Source: Isoetes taiwanensis (lineage: Eukaryota; Streptophyta; Lycopodiopsida; Isoetales; Isoetaceae). Taken from it: a stretch of DNA of 64,000 nt. How positions within the stretch are numbered: position 1 is the first letter of the stretch; every line of letters starts with the position of its first letter. Positions 23,810 to 35,837 of this stretch are shown one piece after another. Under the pieces are notes generated by a model that saw only the letters and a list, made by a program, of their open reading frames with translations, had not been told where the DNA came from and made no database searches. The stretch spans positions 27,807-91,806 of the forward strand of contig JAJEKV010000784.1 in the NCBI GenBank assembly GCA_021234155.1. Direction: 5' to 3'. The position numbers and the translations under genes were made by a program.

Positions 23810-24949
23810 ATTCGATATTTCCTTTGGGTACTTTTTTATGTCTAATTTTATTGCTTGATGTTTGACAAACTTCTGAAAATGGACGATCGTTGGATCTATT
23901 GATCACGATCCAAAATTAGGGTTGCCCGGATTGGGTGTTGCCCGGATATATATGTTTGCTTGGGTTTATCCGGGCCGAATTAGGGTTGCCCGGATTTGAG
24001 TGTTGCAGGGGTGTACATTCTGGGTATTCATTGCTAAGTATTCCGCTGGACATCCTTCATGCATTCTAATCTCTTACAATATGGATGGATCTACAAGGTT
24101 GAGAGTCTGTGGAATTATTCTTTGAAGAAGCAGATTGAACTAACTCCTACGATGCATTCACTATACAATTTACATCCAATGCGATCAGCCGGATGCAAAG
24201 ACAAGGAAATGGAGATTATTTCCCATGCCCAAGATCTTCACTGTGTTTGGGCTAGTTTTAATTCTTACATGATGTTTCTAAATTTTATATGCTTTGGCTA
24301 CACTTTTTAGGAGATTTTAGCCGGTGTATGGCACGGATTACTATGTATTCTATTTATAGACTTCTTATTTCGTTATGTTAAATGGCCAAGATGATCCCAC
24401 TTGCTATTGTCTTAATAGACCAAAAGGCTAACAATTATTGGATTTATAGATAAAAGGGCTTTAAGGTTTCCGGATGGTAAGTCGGAACATGCAAAATATC
24501 ACCACTCATGGCTTAAGGAATGGGTCTTAACATATTTGCCCTCTTATTAGTAATTGTGCATGTTTATCTTGGTTGAGGCACATGCATCTAATATGCACAT
24601 TGCTTATCGCAGCTAAAGATAAATATGCACTAAAATGTAGTCAGAATCTACAACTCATGTTTGCTATTGAATGTAGTGGTGGATATTTGTTGTTTAATTT
24701 TAAGGCATGAAGTTATAAGTATTCTGTTATATTCAAACATTGCATAATTTATTGCAGGACATGGAGCTTTTAACGCCTCTTTAGAAAAACCGGTAGGCTG
24801 CAATTGCCTAGGGCAAACATAAACCATTTAAGTCCCTCATAGATTATTTGAATATGATGCAACTTGATTTGTCCGGAAGTGATAACTTCATTCAAAAGAT
24901 TCGGCCACCATTGAAGCAATTTTTATGTTGCAGACCTCTATTGAATGCT
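23810..24949 (+). repeat. block X copy 2, piece 3
   Basis: This matches about 9855-11000 of copy 1, from ATTCGATATTTCC to TCTATTGAATGCT. Many differences from copy 1 are CTG to CCG or CGG changes, such as TAGCTGGTG against TAGCCGGTG and TTTCTGGATGG against TTTCCGGATGG. Confidence 0.88.
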
Positions 24950-25199
24950 ATGGAAAAATTAGCGGCTATTTATAGCCAAATGGCGATTTTTAAGGGGTTA
25001 TGCAAATTTTTAGGCTAATTTTTATGAATAGGGCATTCTTTGAAAAAAAAAAAAAAAAAATAGCCATGTAAAAAATACTTACACCATATTGTTGTAACAT
25101 TAGCCAATCTCATTTCCCTTTTATATAAAAAATTTGGGATTAGCCATTCCATATGTTAAAAGTTTTTATATTATTCAATTAATAGCCATCCGTAAATAA

Positions 25200-26750
25200 A
25201 ATTTCCCATAAGATCCTTAAAAAATCGCATACCTACCCTATCATTTAGAGTAATTAGCTGCAGACTAATTCCCACAATGGCATCTACCAACCACAAAAAC
25301 TTTTTCCTAAAAAAACGCTTCCCTCACAGATTATAAAAGGACCACTTTCCATCCCTCACAAAACTTTTTTCCTTATTTGATCACACAACCGGCACTAAGA
25401 AAAAGGATTCATGGTATTCCGATTCTTCAAGACAACTTTTTGTCGTGATTCATTTCATATTTTTCATGCTTGTTTAGAAAAATTCAATGTTTTCGCAATA
25501 ATCAACAAAAATTCAATGTTTTCTCGCAATACTTTGCTTACCGCTTGGTTTATGCTTTTCCGTGTTTAAAAGATTATATCTTGTCGCTCCAAGTTAATAC
25601 GTAAATTGGGTAAGTACAAGTTAATTCTCGGCAACTGGCTTTTATGAAGAATATACGATGGTAGATTTTTTGTATAGGAAATATGGATTGTTGTTTTGAA
25701 ACTGATGGATGTATGGGATAGTTAAACCCACCCCTTTTCTTTATTTACCGGCCACGATGGCAAGGCCGGATTCAAGCAGAGGCAAACCGGCTATGGCACG
25801 CAAATCAGTATGGTCGCGAACTAGTTTGTGTGTGAATTTACAAAGTTTGAGGACAATTTTGCAAGCTCTAAAGGCCGCTTGCATTTTCGCACCTAAAGGG
25901 TCCGGCCGATTTTACGGCTCAAAAGCTAGTGGGGGTGAGTTTACTGTTCAGGGGAGTTTTTGCAACACCACGTAACCTAGGGAACTCACCATAACTGGCC
26001 AAAATCAGGGGGGCAACCAAATCTTGAATAAAACCAGAACCGATCGAAAAAAACCTATGATTCGAAAAGCCTTAAATCGTTTTGCAAAGAAGACCTATGA
26101 TTCGATTACGGCTATGATTCGATTACTATGATTCGAAAAGGAGCATTTGCAAAAAACCTATGATTCAAAGCCTTCGCCTTCTAAAGTTAATGAATCAGGA
26201 ACTGTTTCTCCTTCATCCATCGTGATTTCAATTTTTATATGCTAGAGATAATTCCATGTTTACCTCCCTGTTCACTTGAGGACGATTGAGGATTCGGTTG
26301 AGCATTCTGGTTATTGCATGAGATAAAATGTGGGAAGAGAAGACGGCTTCGCTATGATACTGGCCCAGGCCGGAGAGAGCACTGTATGATACTGCCATCG
26401 CTTCACATGACTAAAATGAATTGAAAGAAAAACAGATAATGAATTGAAAAAAAAAAATAGATGTTTTAGTACGTTTTTTTATGCTCTTTCTTTTATCATT
26501 TTCCATTTATATTTACGTTTTTCTATTTTCTTATTTTCTTTTAGGTGTTACATTGTTATCTTTGTGTGACAAGCACCATCACATTTATCGAATAAGCAAT
26601 GACACGCTTAGCTAGCATAAGGTACATTGATGCTTTTTTTTTTATTTTAGATCTATTTTGCATAAGGTATATTGATGCCTTTTTATTTCAAATCTCCTTT
26701 GCATTATTGTCGTAGTAATTCAATTTCATTTGTGGTCGTGGAATATGTCT
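25200..26750. other. left interior of the hAT-like element
   Basis: There is no recognised gene. The frame 25709-25975 has no known motif. A short degenerate tandem repeat, CTATGATTCGA, recurs about six times at 26040-26170. Runs of T at 26630-26645 and AT-rich sequence follow up to the zinc-finger ORF. Confidence 0.4.
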
Positions 26751-26924
26751 GCATGTGATCAAAAATCCTAGAATTTACACGCAAGAGAAAAAGTCACCGA
26801 TCTTCCAAGATAATGATTTGGAGTCTCCTTGTCATATTAGTAGCGAGGAAGATCATTCTTATGCTTGTAGTGAGGAAGAGGAGTCTAGTAGCGAGGACAT
26901 GTCCTTGGGCTTAAGAAGATACTC

Positions 26925-27368
26925 ATGCAAATGTCTCAAAAAGATAAAGCCACCTCATCTGCTATACAACCTATTACTAAGCCTAGTGGAACCACAAAGA
27001 AAAAAAGGCAAAGCATCTTTGTCATTGGTCGTTCATTTAGGAATGAATGGTTAGCAGAATTTCCACACATTGAACAAGCTATAGATGGTAAGGAATGGGC
27101 CCGATGCAAAGTTTGTTCATGGGAAAGAAAGAGAGATGTGCTTCTCCAATGTAAATATGATAACATTATGAAACACCATGGTAAGAAGAGATCTATAGTA
27201 TGTGATGAGAACGGTGGAGTTTTGGAGAAAGTTCTTTGGGATGAGAAGAATAGGCATCTTAACATTTCAAAGACTTATGAAGCACACTTGTTGATGGTAC
27301 AACAAAAGCTAGACAAGACTACTCCCATACATATGGTGTTTTCAAAACTTGATAGGTTGAATTTTTGA
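26925..27368 (+). CDS. hAT-type zinc-finger N-terminal region
   Basis: 147 codons. Residues 1-30 are basic and Ser/Thr-rich. Residues 38-47 read FRNEWLAEFP. Then C61-x2-C64 (CKVC) and H84/H85 (MKHHGKKR) form the start of a CCH-type zinc finger, with KRDVLL between. This arrangement (aromatic-W-FP, CxxC, KR-LL, KHxGxR) is what I know from the N-terminus of plant hAT-like transposase-derived proteins, where it would bind transposon DNA. The start Met at 26925 is the first in this frame after a stop; an upstream acidic frame (26755-27054) overlaps in another frame and may be the true N-terminus with a frameshift between. The ORF ends at 27368 before any transposase core, so the protein is broken. 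Confidence 0.6.
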   Translation: MQMSQKDKATSSAIQPITKPSGTTKKKRQSIFVIGRSFRNEWLAEFPHIEQAIDGKEWARCKVCSWERKRDVLLQCKYDNIMKHHGKKRSIVCDENGGVLEKVLWDEKNRHLNISKTYEAHLLMVQQKLDKTTPIHMVFSKLDRLNF

Positions 27369-27595
27369 GGCTAAGTTGGTGCAAATGAGGGTTATTTTTG
27401 GTTGCTATCTTTGGGAAAGCCCATGAAGGATTATCCTCACATGAGAGGTCATTTGCTCATTCAAAAAATTCCCTCATGTCCCTCGACTCATTGGAGTGAG
27501 CCTAAAGGATGGGAGTTTTTCGAAAGCATATGAGTGGGGCAATCGGGTTAGAACTTTCCTAAAATTGTTCATAAATCATCATTTTTTCATTATCC

Positions 27596-27856
27596 ATGGA
27601 TGAAGTTACGGCAATTGATAATACCTCATGGATTGCAATGCATCTTTACAATGTTGTGAATGCCATGGAGACATTTCCCTATGAGAAGGCATTTGAGTTG
27701 TGGAACAATGAGTGCAAGCGTAGAGGATCTTCTAAATTACATGAAGAAGCATCTAATTTGATGAAGGAAACTGTAGTAGACAATAATAGCTTTCGGGTGA
27801 GCAACGTGAAGATGAGCACGCCAAACTTTAGTTGGTCAATCCAAGGTTGTTTGTAA
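27596..27856 (+). pseudogene. hAT-like C-terminal fragment
   Basis: 86 codons. It opens with DEVTAIDNTSWIAMHLY, which resembles the segment around a conserved Asp in plant hAT-like proteins. It then jumps to a tail rich in charged residues (FELWNNECKRRGSSKLHEEA, then NNSFRV and a final SWSIQ). About 200 bp upstream and the middle of the usual transposase are missing, so this is an internally deleted remnant of the same gene as the zinc finger at 26925-27368. Confidence 0.5.
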
Positions 27857-28213
27857 GCTATGCCTTAGCTTGGTTTAGAAGATTTTTCTTATGGCAAAAA
27901 TATTAATTGATTATTGTTACATGTCTACAATACATGACTAAAATTACATATTATGGCATTTTGCTTTATGAAATAGCCAAATAAAAGTTTTAAATTATTT
28001 GATTTTTAGCTTAGAAAAAAAATAGCCAAATAAAATTTTTAAAGGAGTAATTAAATTTAAAGTTTAGCCAACTTCAAGTAAAATTAATGTGAATGTATCC
28101 ATAAGTTTAGCCAAATAGACATCACAAAAAAAATGTTCGATTTTTAGAAAATAGCCAAACATTTTTACATAAGAAAAAAATTATAGTATGCTTAATTTTT
28201 TCTCGATTTGTGC

Positions 28214-28864
28214 AAAGAAAATAACTTCCCTAGAACAAGGTGAGATTAGAGGCATTCTAGTTGTAGTATGCCCGGGTTCTTTGGGAAAAGTTTTTACTCT
28301 TAAATCCTTGTTTCTTTTATGTTAGTTACAAGCAAGGTGAAGGGTGATAAACTTAAAAAGACCTTTTTGCCCGCTAGTAGCTTTAGGCTTTTACCCATGT
28401 TCTTGGCTAACCCGTCCTCCGGGTTCTATTGCGGTACCGTGGTCTTTCACCTTGCTATGTTTCTTGGTGTAAAGAATATGCTTTAAAGATGGATCTTGGG
28501 AAAAAGCAAGTGCTACCGAGGGTCTTCAAGAGGATCAATTGAATGTTATAATATAAAACCACGCTGTCGTAGGTTTTGTCACTACATGTTAAACCGGGTT
28601 TGTTTTGTACTAGTAACTATCGAGGTAATTTTTGGATTTGTTCTCATTTGAACTCCAAAGAGAGTTGTAATCTTGTAGCATATATTGCTAGCGGTAAAGT
28701 TTTTATGGAATATATTGAGTTTAACGGTAACCATATCTTTGGCCTCGAAAGTACAATGTGCACCTCATTGTACTTAGGGTCAGCCAATTGTATCATGTTT
28801 TGTTCTTTGCAAAGATCAATTTATGATAAGAAGTCTAAGGTCTTAGGATCTAAAAGACTTGAAG
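28214..28864 (+). repeat. block X copy 2, piece 4
   Basis: This matches about 11008-11620 of copy 1 (AAAATAACTTCCCTAGAAC to GACTTGAAG). The frame 28576-28896 contains the same conserved peptide as copy 1 (FWICSHLNSKESCNLV and VFMEYIEFNGNHIFGL). Differences include CCCAGG to CCCGGG and AACTGG to AACCGGG. Block Y1 begins in the poly(T) immediately after. Confidence 0.88.
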
Positions 28865-30790
28865 TTTTTTTTTTTTTTTTTTTATTAATAAGTTAGGCAT
28901 TGAGTTTCTAAATACTAATGCTTGTTTAGAAGCTCTACAGAAATGTAGTTTGCAAGATGGCTTGTAACAAAAGGTGTTTTCCTATATGATGGCCTTTCTC
29001 ATAATTTTTAAACCTCAGAATATTAATGGTCTTCTAACCTAAGGCAAGAAAAGGCAACAAAAGATATTAGGGCACAAAAATAATCAAGCTATGGTCATAA
29101 GGTGGATGGAGAATGGTCAAGTAGATGACAACAACCGGTAAAGCCAAGAAAGGTCCAAGATGATCGAACGGCATCCATTCATCAAGACGCTAGCGGGAAG
29201 GGTTCTCCATTGGGTAACCGATCTTAGCTTTACGCACTGCCTTAATCCAATTGATTATATAAGGAAAGAAATAGGGCTAAATGCATATTGTCAACTGCTT
29301 CGGATTGCTAGTCTAGTGTAGATATTGCATCTCGCCTACGGGGCGTAAAGAAAGGAGATCCTCAATATGCTGCCACTAAAAAACGCTTTGAGGAGGGAGA
29401 AAAATAGCTTGGCAAAGAGGAAGAAAATGTTTCAACAAGCCCCGCCTTGCCCAGCGGTAAGCAGGCACATGTGAAGAAAATGTTGTTTACTGCTGATTCC
29501 TCCGCTATGGGGTAGATAGCCAAGAGGAAAGGATTGAGAAGCAAATGTTAAGGGTTATCGTAAGGCCTCCAAGAAAACCCCTTGTATATGGGTTTGTTCC
29601 GTGCACATACGCCAAAATTAAACCCCAAAAAGAGGTACCCAGTATATGTATGATTGGGACCCTTCGGTCACTCACATGGTTTGCTACCAAAACTATGTGA
29701 ACCCCTTGCGCGCTAATAATAACAAGGGCCAACATGTGCCTAACTGATTTATTGGTTATGCTATGGGTTCCTCACTGATCCAAAAGTGCAACATGCCATA
29801 ACCGGGTTAAGGGGAAAGCAAACCATGGAAGTCGATCAAGAGTCAAGTATTCCTACCGAGCCACATGTGTTTGAGGATATTTATTAATATATGCCTGATT
29901 TTCAAAGGACAAAGATAGAGTAGATTCAATGCTTTATTTTGCTTGGTGATCTATAATAAATAAACTATGAAATGTTCTAATATGCAGATCCTGATTCTGA
30001 TTCAAAGTAATAGTAATACCAGAGGTAGGTATGGGCTTAAGAACTTGGATCTAAGCCCCAAACAATGATCGTGACTCTAATGCCCATGAGATATTACTAG
30101 ATTCTAGCTAATATAGAGTGTATATGTAGATTAATGAAGATCCTAGCCTTATGTGTTATTTTTCAAGTTAGCTAGTATATAGATCCATTAAGGGACAAAA
30201 AGATATGTGATTAATTTTACCTTTATCAATCAAGCTTATGGTTTAACAAGGTGGGTGAAGGGCCATAAACGAGTAAATTTATGACACCGCCACGCATATA
30301 ACAAACCATATTAATGCTTGTTTTTACTTTGTGGTGCGTGTAACGTGAATTTCTGCTCCCCCAATGTTTTTTCCTTATTTACATGTTGCAAATGTTAAGG
30401 ATATTTCTAGAGGATACTTTATATGTTGCCCTTTGCCCAAAGATATATGGTTTTGTATACATGGTTTTTTATTGACATTATAGTAGAAAATCTTGATAAG
30501 TAAATAGCAATTATAGTTCCATGATTTGGATTATTTGTTCATATTTGTATGACTTGGTTTTGTAATACTATTCTTTTGGCAATATATTGCATTTCCTCGA
30601 AAAAATGGTCGATTGACTGCCAGACATTACACCTTTTTATGTATAGGGTTGCCAATTGTACCGTATTAGATCTTTAAGGTCAAAAAATGTTAGAAATCCG
30701 ATGGTCCTAAAGGTCTTGAACGGGTTTAAAGGTTTTTTATGTTTACTCCAACTCATTGGTCTTACCAAAGGACAAAGTTGATTCCGGGTC
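28865..30790 (-). repeat. block Y, copy 1; starts in poly(T)
   Basis: Begins with about 19 T residues, then ATTAATAAGTTAGGCATTGAG, and matches 35838-37540 over its whole length. The leading poly(T) suggests a minus-strand retroelement tail. Its last part (about 30640-30790) is a distant relative of block X near 11526-11665 (GGGTTGCCAATTGTACC, then GGTCTTGAA). No frame shows a known domain; the minus frames 29362-29544 and 29505-29735 have a hydrophobic stretch only. Confidence 0.65.
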
Positions 30791-33700
30791 TTTATAACAG
30801 TGATGATAATAAACTTCACTGCTTGCATACATCACCGTGTTACAGATAGCACAAATAATACACATGATAAAAAGCAATGAGCAATGGATCGAGAACTTCA
30901 AGCTCTCAATTATGATCAATGCAACTCAAAGCCCCATTATGCCGCAAGTGACAACACCGGGCCTGTGATTCGGAATAAGGAGATCCATAGGTTCATAATT
31001 CTCAAAGAGATGAGCATATCCGGATAAAGGAAAGTCCCTTGCTTTCTTGGTTTTAGCATGGTTCAAAGTGTTTGAACAAATGAAGAAGACCAATTTCGAC
31101 AACAGATGTAAAGACATTGGCCTAATACTTATAATAATATGGATTCAATCCTATTTAATAGACATGTGATGAGGACACAAAAGCAAGGGAATTCATGGTT
31201 GGCCCCATGGCTCTTGAGGAAGCTTAATAAGATTATACCCACTTTTGGCAATACCGAGGAAGGTGAAAAGCAAAAAGAGGTACAACAATGTTTTGTTTTT
31301 GAAAATGACTCATCACCGATGACTTCCAAAAATATCCAGAATGTGAATAACAACATTGTTGAAGAAAAAACCATAACGAGGGTTTTAAATACTGGATGAT
31401 AATGTTCCTAACTGACTTTACACCCGGACTAACTGCTTTTCCTAACATCATTGAACAAACGTTGGAATGTTATGGAGCCACATATGACAATGCCATATGG
31501 AAAAGCCGAATTTTGGGGCAATTGCTCCAATGGATGCCGATACATGGATTGCACTAGCCGGAATTACCAAAGAAGAGCCTAAGTTTAAGATGTGATCTTA
31601 AGATAAGATGCTAGATGAGAGATGTGTGCGCATCGACACCACATCCGGATATAGATGCTTTTACCTATTTTTTCAAAAAATGTTTTTGCCAAAACAATTT
31701 GAATTAGATTGTCCGAACCGCTTGACCCTAAAATAGGCTTAATTTGTTGCCTCTTTGGCCTCTTTGTAACTATTTTTCTTCTCAAAGCTCGCCTGCTGAC
31801 GATGGAGCAGCGTAATTGGGTCTATAGGGTCTTTACTAAGGTCGAGGAGCCAGACCGTAAGTTTGCATCGTGGTGGGAAGGTATAACAAAGAAAAAGTTC
31901 TTTGCAAGTCGAGGTATGAGGCCTCGCAGCAAAAGGATTCAAAAGAAGAAACCCAGAATAGCAAAGATCTCAGAACATTTTTCTCTATTATTCATATATA
32001 TTCGGGTGGTTTTAGTTAAAAGTCCCCATAGATCAAAGGCATCAAACCCAATGGATTGAAGGTTTTTTCAATAATTTAAATTTCTTTAGACGATTTATTT
32101 TCGTGATTGTAGGTTTTAGATGTTTCGACATGTTTTAGATTTTCTCGAGCAATGATCTAACGATCTCTTTAAGATGCTTTTTGAACTTAGAGAAGAGCTC
32201 TCGACAAGCTCCCATAGTGCAGCCTACAACTTTGGAGAAATACTTTAATAACCGGATCATGATATTCCTTTTACTATGGAATTTTGGGATGCCATGTATG
32301 AATCTTGGTACATGATAGCTATAAGCATTAAGGCGGCGCTTTCCTAATGAGGATGGTGACTTAATTTCTACTTGAAAATCCATCCGGAGGTCTTTCGCCC
32401 ATATTTCGTGTGTAGGGACAAAATAAGTAGCTGGCAAAAAGAAAGATGACCTCGGCGTAAGAGTGGCATAATATGGTTTGATCAAGGCATTTGGTTCATG
32501 ATGAACCACCTTGAGGACATCTTTCCAAATACTACACCCATGATGAAAATGGTATCTGCGACCAAGTTTCTCCACAAAATCCGTGACGACTTGCCGTGGC
32601 CGGGCCTACATGTCTTATTTAGAGGTCGAAAGGTACTTTTGAAATGACGGAAGCATTTGCCTTCGGATAATCGAAGCAAACCTCAAGACCCTTTTTGAAA
32701 TGACAAATTGGCCGAGCAGGTAATTTAAAATGATCAAGCCCATTGATTTTATGAAAATCGCGGTAAATTGTGAGTCGACTCCACTTTTGCTAAACCATAC
32801 CTACTAATAGCAAAAGTAGCAATGTCGCTACCGCCTTAACAAAGAAAGTTGTTTCCAAGGATCACAAGTGATCCAAAAGTCTCGAAGTTTTGAAATACGT
32901 ACCGCTACTCCCCCGGGAAAGCAAAGACAACAATTACAAAGAATGCAGGTGTGGGAGATGAATATTCCATTACTAAAGGAGGAAACCAGATTATCTTCCT
33001 TTGATGACATCGCACCTACAAAGACCGAATTCATGGTCGAAATCTAAATAAACATACCGCCTCTTTGATTAGCATAACATATGCACCAATGTGGGTTTCA
33101 TGTATCGGGCTTCCACCTGATTGGTTATCACATACAATTTTGAAAACTGATACTAGAAACAATAAAAAATTTTCCCATTTGGGTTTGGTTCTGCAACCTG
33201 CAGAGCCAGTTCTCAGATCCCCGCGATAATTTCTCGTGATATAGTTTAATAATTCAACACATGGTAATCCCGTGTAGGAAATGACCGTAATAATCATCAA
33301 GGACATAAAAATGTGAAAAAGCACCTAGTTACTAAGAAAGAAGAAAAAAGGGGAAACACATTGTACATCTACATTTTCCCTCGAAAAGCTTTGGGTAAAA
33401 CGTGTAGGGTGTCCCTTAAAAGTATTATTTAGTGTGACAAAAAGGTACCTAAAAAGGTAGCCAGATCGGTAATCGGGTAACTGTGATAATATCCTCAATA
33501 TATGCATATTTTATGCTTTTTTATATATATATTGGTCTCCCATAGCATTATATCTTTACTTTTAACTTTGAATATTACCATGTCCTTGACTTTTTTATTT
33601 TGATTTTTTGTATTTTTTAATGAAAAGAAAAATGAAAAGTACCGGCTCAAGTACCTAGTGTATGTATTTTTTTTGGTGTTCCAAAAGTGGTACACCCTAA

Positions 33701-35837
33701 CATGCTTTTACCCCTTTGGAAAAAATTTAATATAAGGAAGATTTTTAAGATTATTCAGATGAAATCAAGAAGATCAAGTAATGAGCTTCCTCGACAACAC
33801 TATCTCTTTGCATGGACGGATATCCGAGCAAATAAAGCAAAAGGTATACAAACCTTTTAAAGTATTTGTCAAGGCACCGCCCGAATGCCCATGCAAAATT
33901 CCCGAACCGCCCAATTCATAGATCAAGATATTGGGCATATACGAACCAATCGAATCTGCAGATTATACATAGTGTTAAGCTCGGGAATGCATCTACAAAT
34001 GGTCCGGAACCATATACCGCATGACAGTTTTAATATACAACAGGTTATGGAGGATTTATCTAATTTGTGCACACAATTTTTCACTTTGCACAACATGACC
34101 TATTGACATGGCCTAAGAGGATATTCATGGTTTGTCTCCCGATTGAGCAATATGCACACATGGAACTTGTGGTCGGTAAATTAAGAATACACTCTTCCCA
34201 AGAGATTTTTATGGAAAGACTTGGAGGTAAGGAAAATTTTGGAATGTATTTAATAAAAACTGCTCATTGGGACTCTGATAAAGCAGTAATATCAGCCTTT
34301 ATCCGCCAACAACAACACATTTATCGATGGCCATTCAAAGACTATCTAGTGAGGACTTCTAAAAGTGTGAGCCAAACACCAAGTCATAAAAGCATCGCGC
34401 AGAGATAAAATAAACCTCACAGTGGATACAGCGATTCACAAGTATTAAACTACCATATCTTATGGCCACATACAAGGCCCACAAGAAGGAATATAGATGG
34501 AAACTTACCAATGCCAATGATACAATATTTTCCAAAATGGCTAAATGATTACCGCTATACTCAAAAATAATTTCATGGAACTGAGTATGCCATAGACAAA
34601 CCGCTAGGATTCGAATGTGGAATCCCAACAAGATAATGCACGCCGGATAATTGACTCTATGTATGATAGGGTTCTTAATCTTCCTACTAAAATATATAAT
34701 GTCTTTGAGACATTACTAGATGTTATGAGAATATTCCCCTAGTTGGGGGAAGAAGGGATTCTTGAGATCATTAATGACGGATCGGATATGATATGGGAAT
34801 ACATGCCGGTGGAGTGCAAGATGTTTGACCTGATACCAAAGAAAAGAATGATATATTTCCGTAAAATGGGTAAGAAATCATAAAGATAGGAACATATTAG
34901 CTGGAGGGCTATTCCAGAGACAAAAATCAAGGAAATGAATACTTGGTTAGTAACTCATTGCTTTCTCCAAATGGGAAGAAATATTTGGAGACAAAGAAAA
35001 GGGAATACCAATGGGCTTTTCTACCAAACTGGTGCATTCTATATTTAGCGTGGTATGAGCTAAGATTTATTATGAGGGTCGGGCCTATAAGGGAAGATTC
35101 AATGACATCTACAGTTCCAACATGCAACAAGGTACATAGATGACCCTCAATGTGCTTTCCTAATGGTGGAAACTTGCGTGAGTTTTCTCGAAAGATTCTA
35201 AAATCACAAAGTGTAACATGGAACACCTAGGCATAAAAAGATGAAACAAGATATAAGGGGAATGAAAGAACAGTGAAACAACAGTTATATGTGCAACTTT
35301 CTCAACAATTACCATACAAGTAAGTGATCATGATGTAGGCATATTTGAAATGAGAAGATATGACAAAAGACAAAAAGCTTCCATTTGAAGTCAACGTGAT
35401 TATAAAAGGCCAAAGAACAGACATTATAGACAGTCAAGGTAATCATATCTCTAATAATGCCATATCTCTATTCACATTCAAGTGCCAATAATGCCGCAAG
35501 ATATTGCACAGAAAGATTAGAAGCTTTTGTGCAAATGGTTTCTTTAAATGACATCCTGCAAAAATGTTTTCAAATAATTTGCACAAGGAAGACTATCCGG
35601 GAAGGACTTCTATACAACTTCGATGACATGGTAAATATACTAAAAACATTCATATGAGTTATATTATCTATTCAATTGGTTTTGTAGTGCTAAAGTTTAA
35701 GATTGGGGTTTGCAAGGTTTTATAGCATGACAGCAAGGCTTTGCACCCCCTTGTCGATTTTTAAGGGTTTAACACATAAATTCTAAAGGATAATAAACTC
35801 AAGAATGGCCTCCTTTAACCCTCGGGCCGGAGGGAGG
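30791..35837. other. about 5 kb of decayed retroelement-like sequence between Y copies
   Basis: This lies between the two Y blocks. Short frames occur on both strands: 31139-31399 (+), 31709-32059 (+), 33031-33324 (-), 34067-34408 (+), 34943-35143 (+) and 35457-35657 (+). Apart from the probable reverse transcriptase at 32135-32830 on the minus strand I recognise none. Frameshifts and stops are frequent. I found no clear LTR pair at the edges. Confidence 0.4.
32135..32830 (-). pseudogene. probable Ty3/Gypsy-type reverse transcriptase remnant
   Basis: On the minus strand near 32805-32722 a translation reads QKWSRLTIYRDFHKING then HFKLPA. This matches the first conserved block of Ty3/Gypsy reverse transcriptases (W-R-x-C-I-D-Y-R-x-L-N-K, then F-P-L-P), though the Asp before Tyr is lost. 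Downstream, the 146-codon frame 32575-32135 contains PRFIHGIPKF, a basic linker with IMIRLLKYFS, and CRELFSKFKKHLKE, which fits the connection region after the thumb (FIPxFS, LLKK, F-x-x-LK-x-x-L). The catalytic YxDD block was not found in any frame, so the piece is decayed. A pararetroviral origin was considered, but nothing specific supports it. Confidence 0.4.

Larger units (their letters stand above)
24950..28213 (+). mobile_element. hAT-like DNA transposon, about 3.3 kb
   Basis: Copy 1 of block X is continuous at GAATGCTGGTGCAGCAAAATAAC; copy 2 is split there by about 3.3 kb. The interior encodes a CxxC zinc-finger protein piece and a C-terminal piece, both of the kind found in plant hAT-derived proteins (listed separately). 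TAGCCAAAT-type phrases recur near both ends (about 24965-25200 and 27970-28170), as subterminal repeats do in hAT elements. The 8-bp target duplication expected for hAT would contain the CAG at the junction, and the two flanks are altered there, so it cannot be confirmed. Confidence 0.65.

Noticed and set aside
30791-35837. Possible endogenous pararetrovirus (a stretch near 35280-35470 vaguely recalls a viral movement-type protein)
   Set aside because: The resemblance is weak, lies on the opposite strand to the reverse-transcriptase remnant, and no protease, YxDD or tRNA primer site was found. Left as unassigned retroelement sequence.
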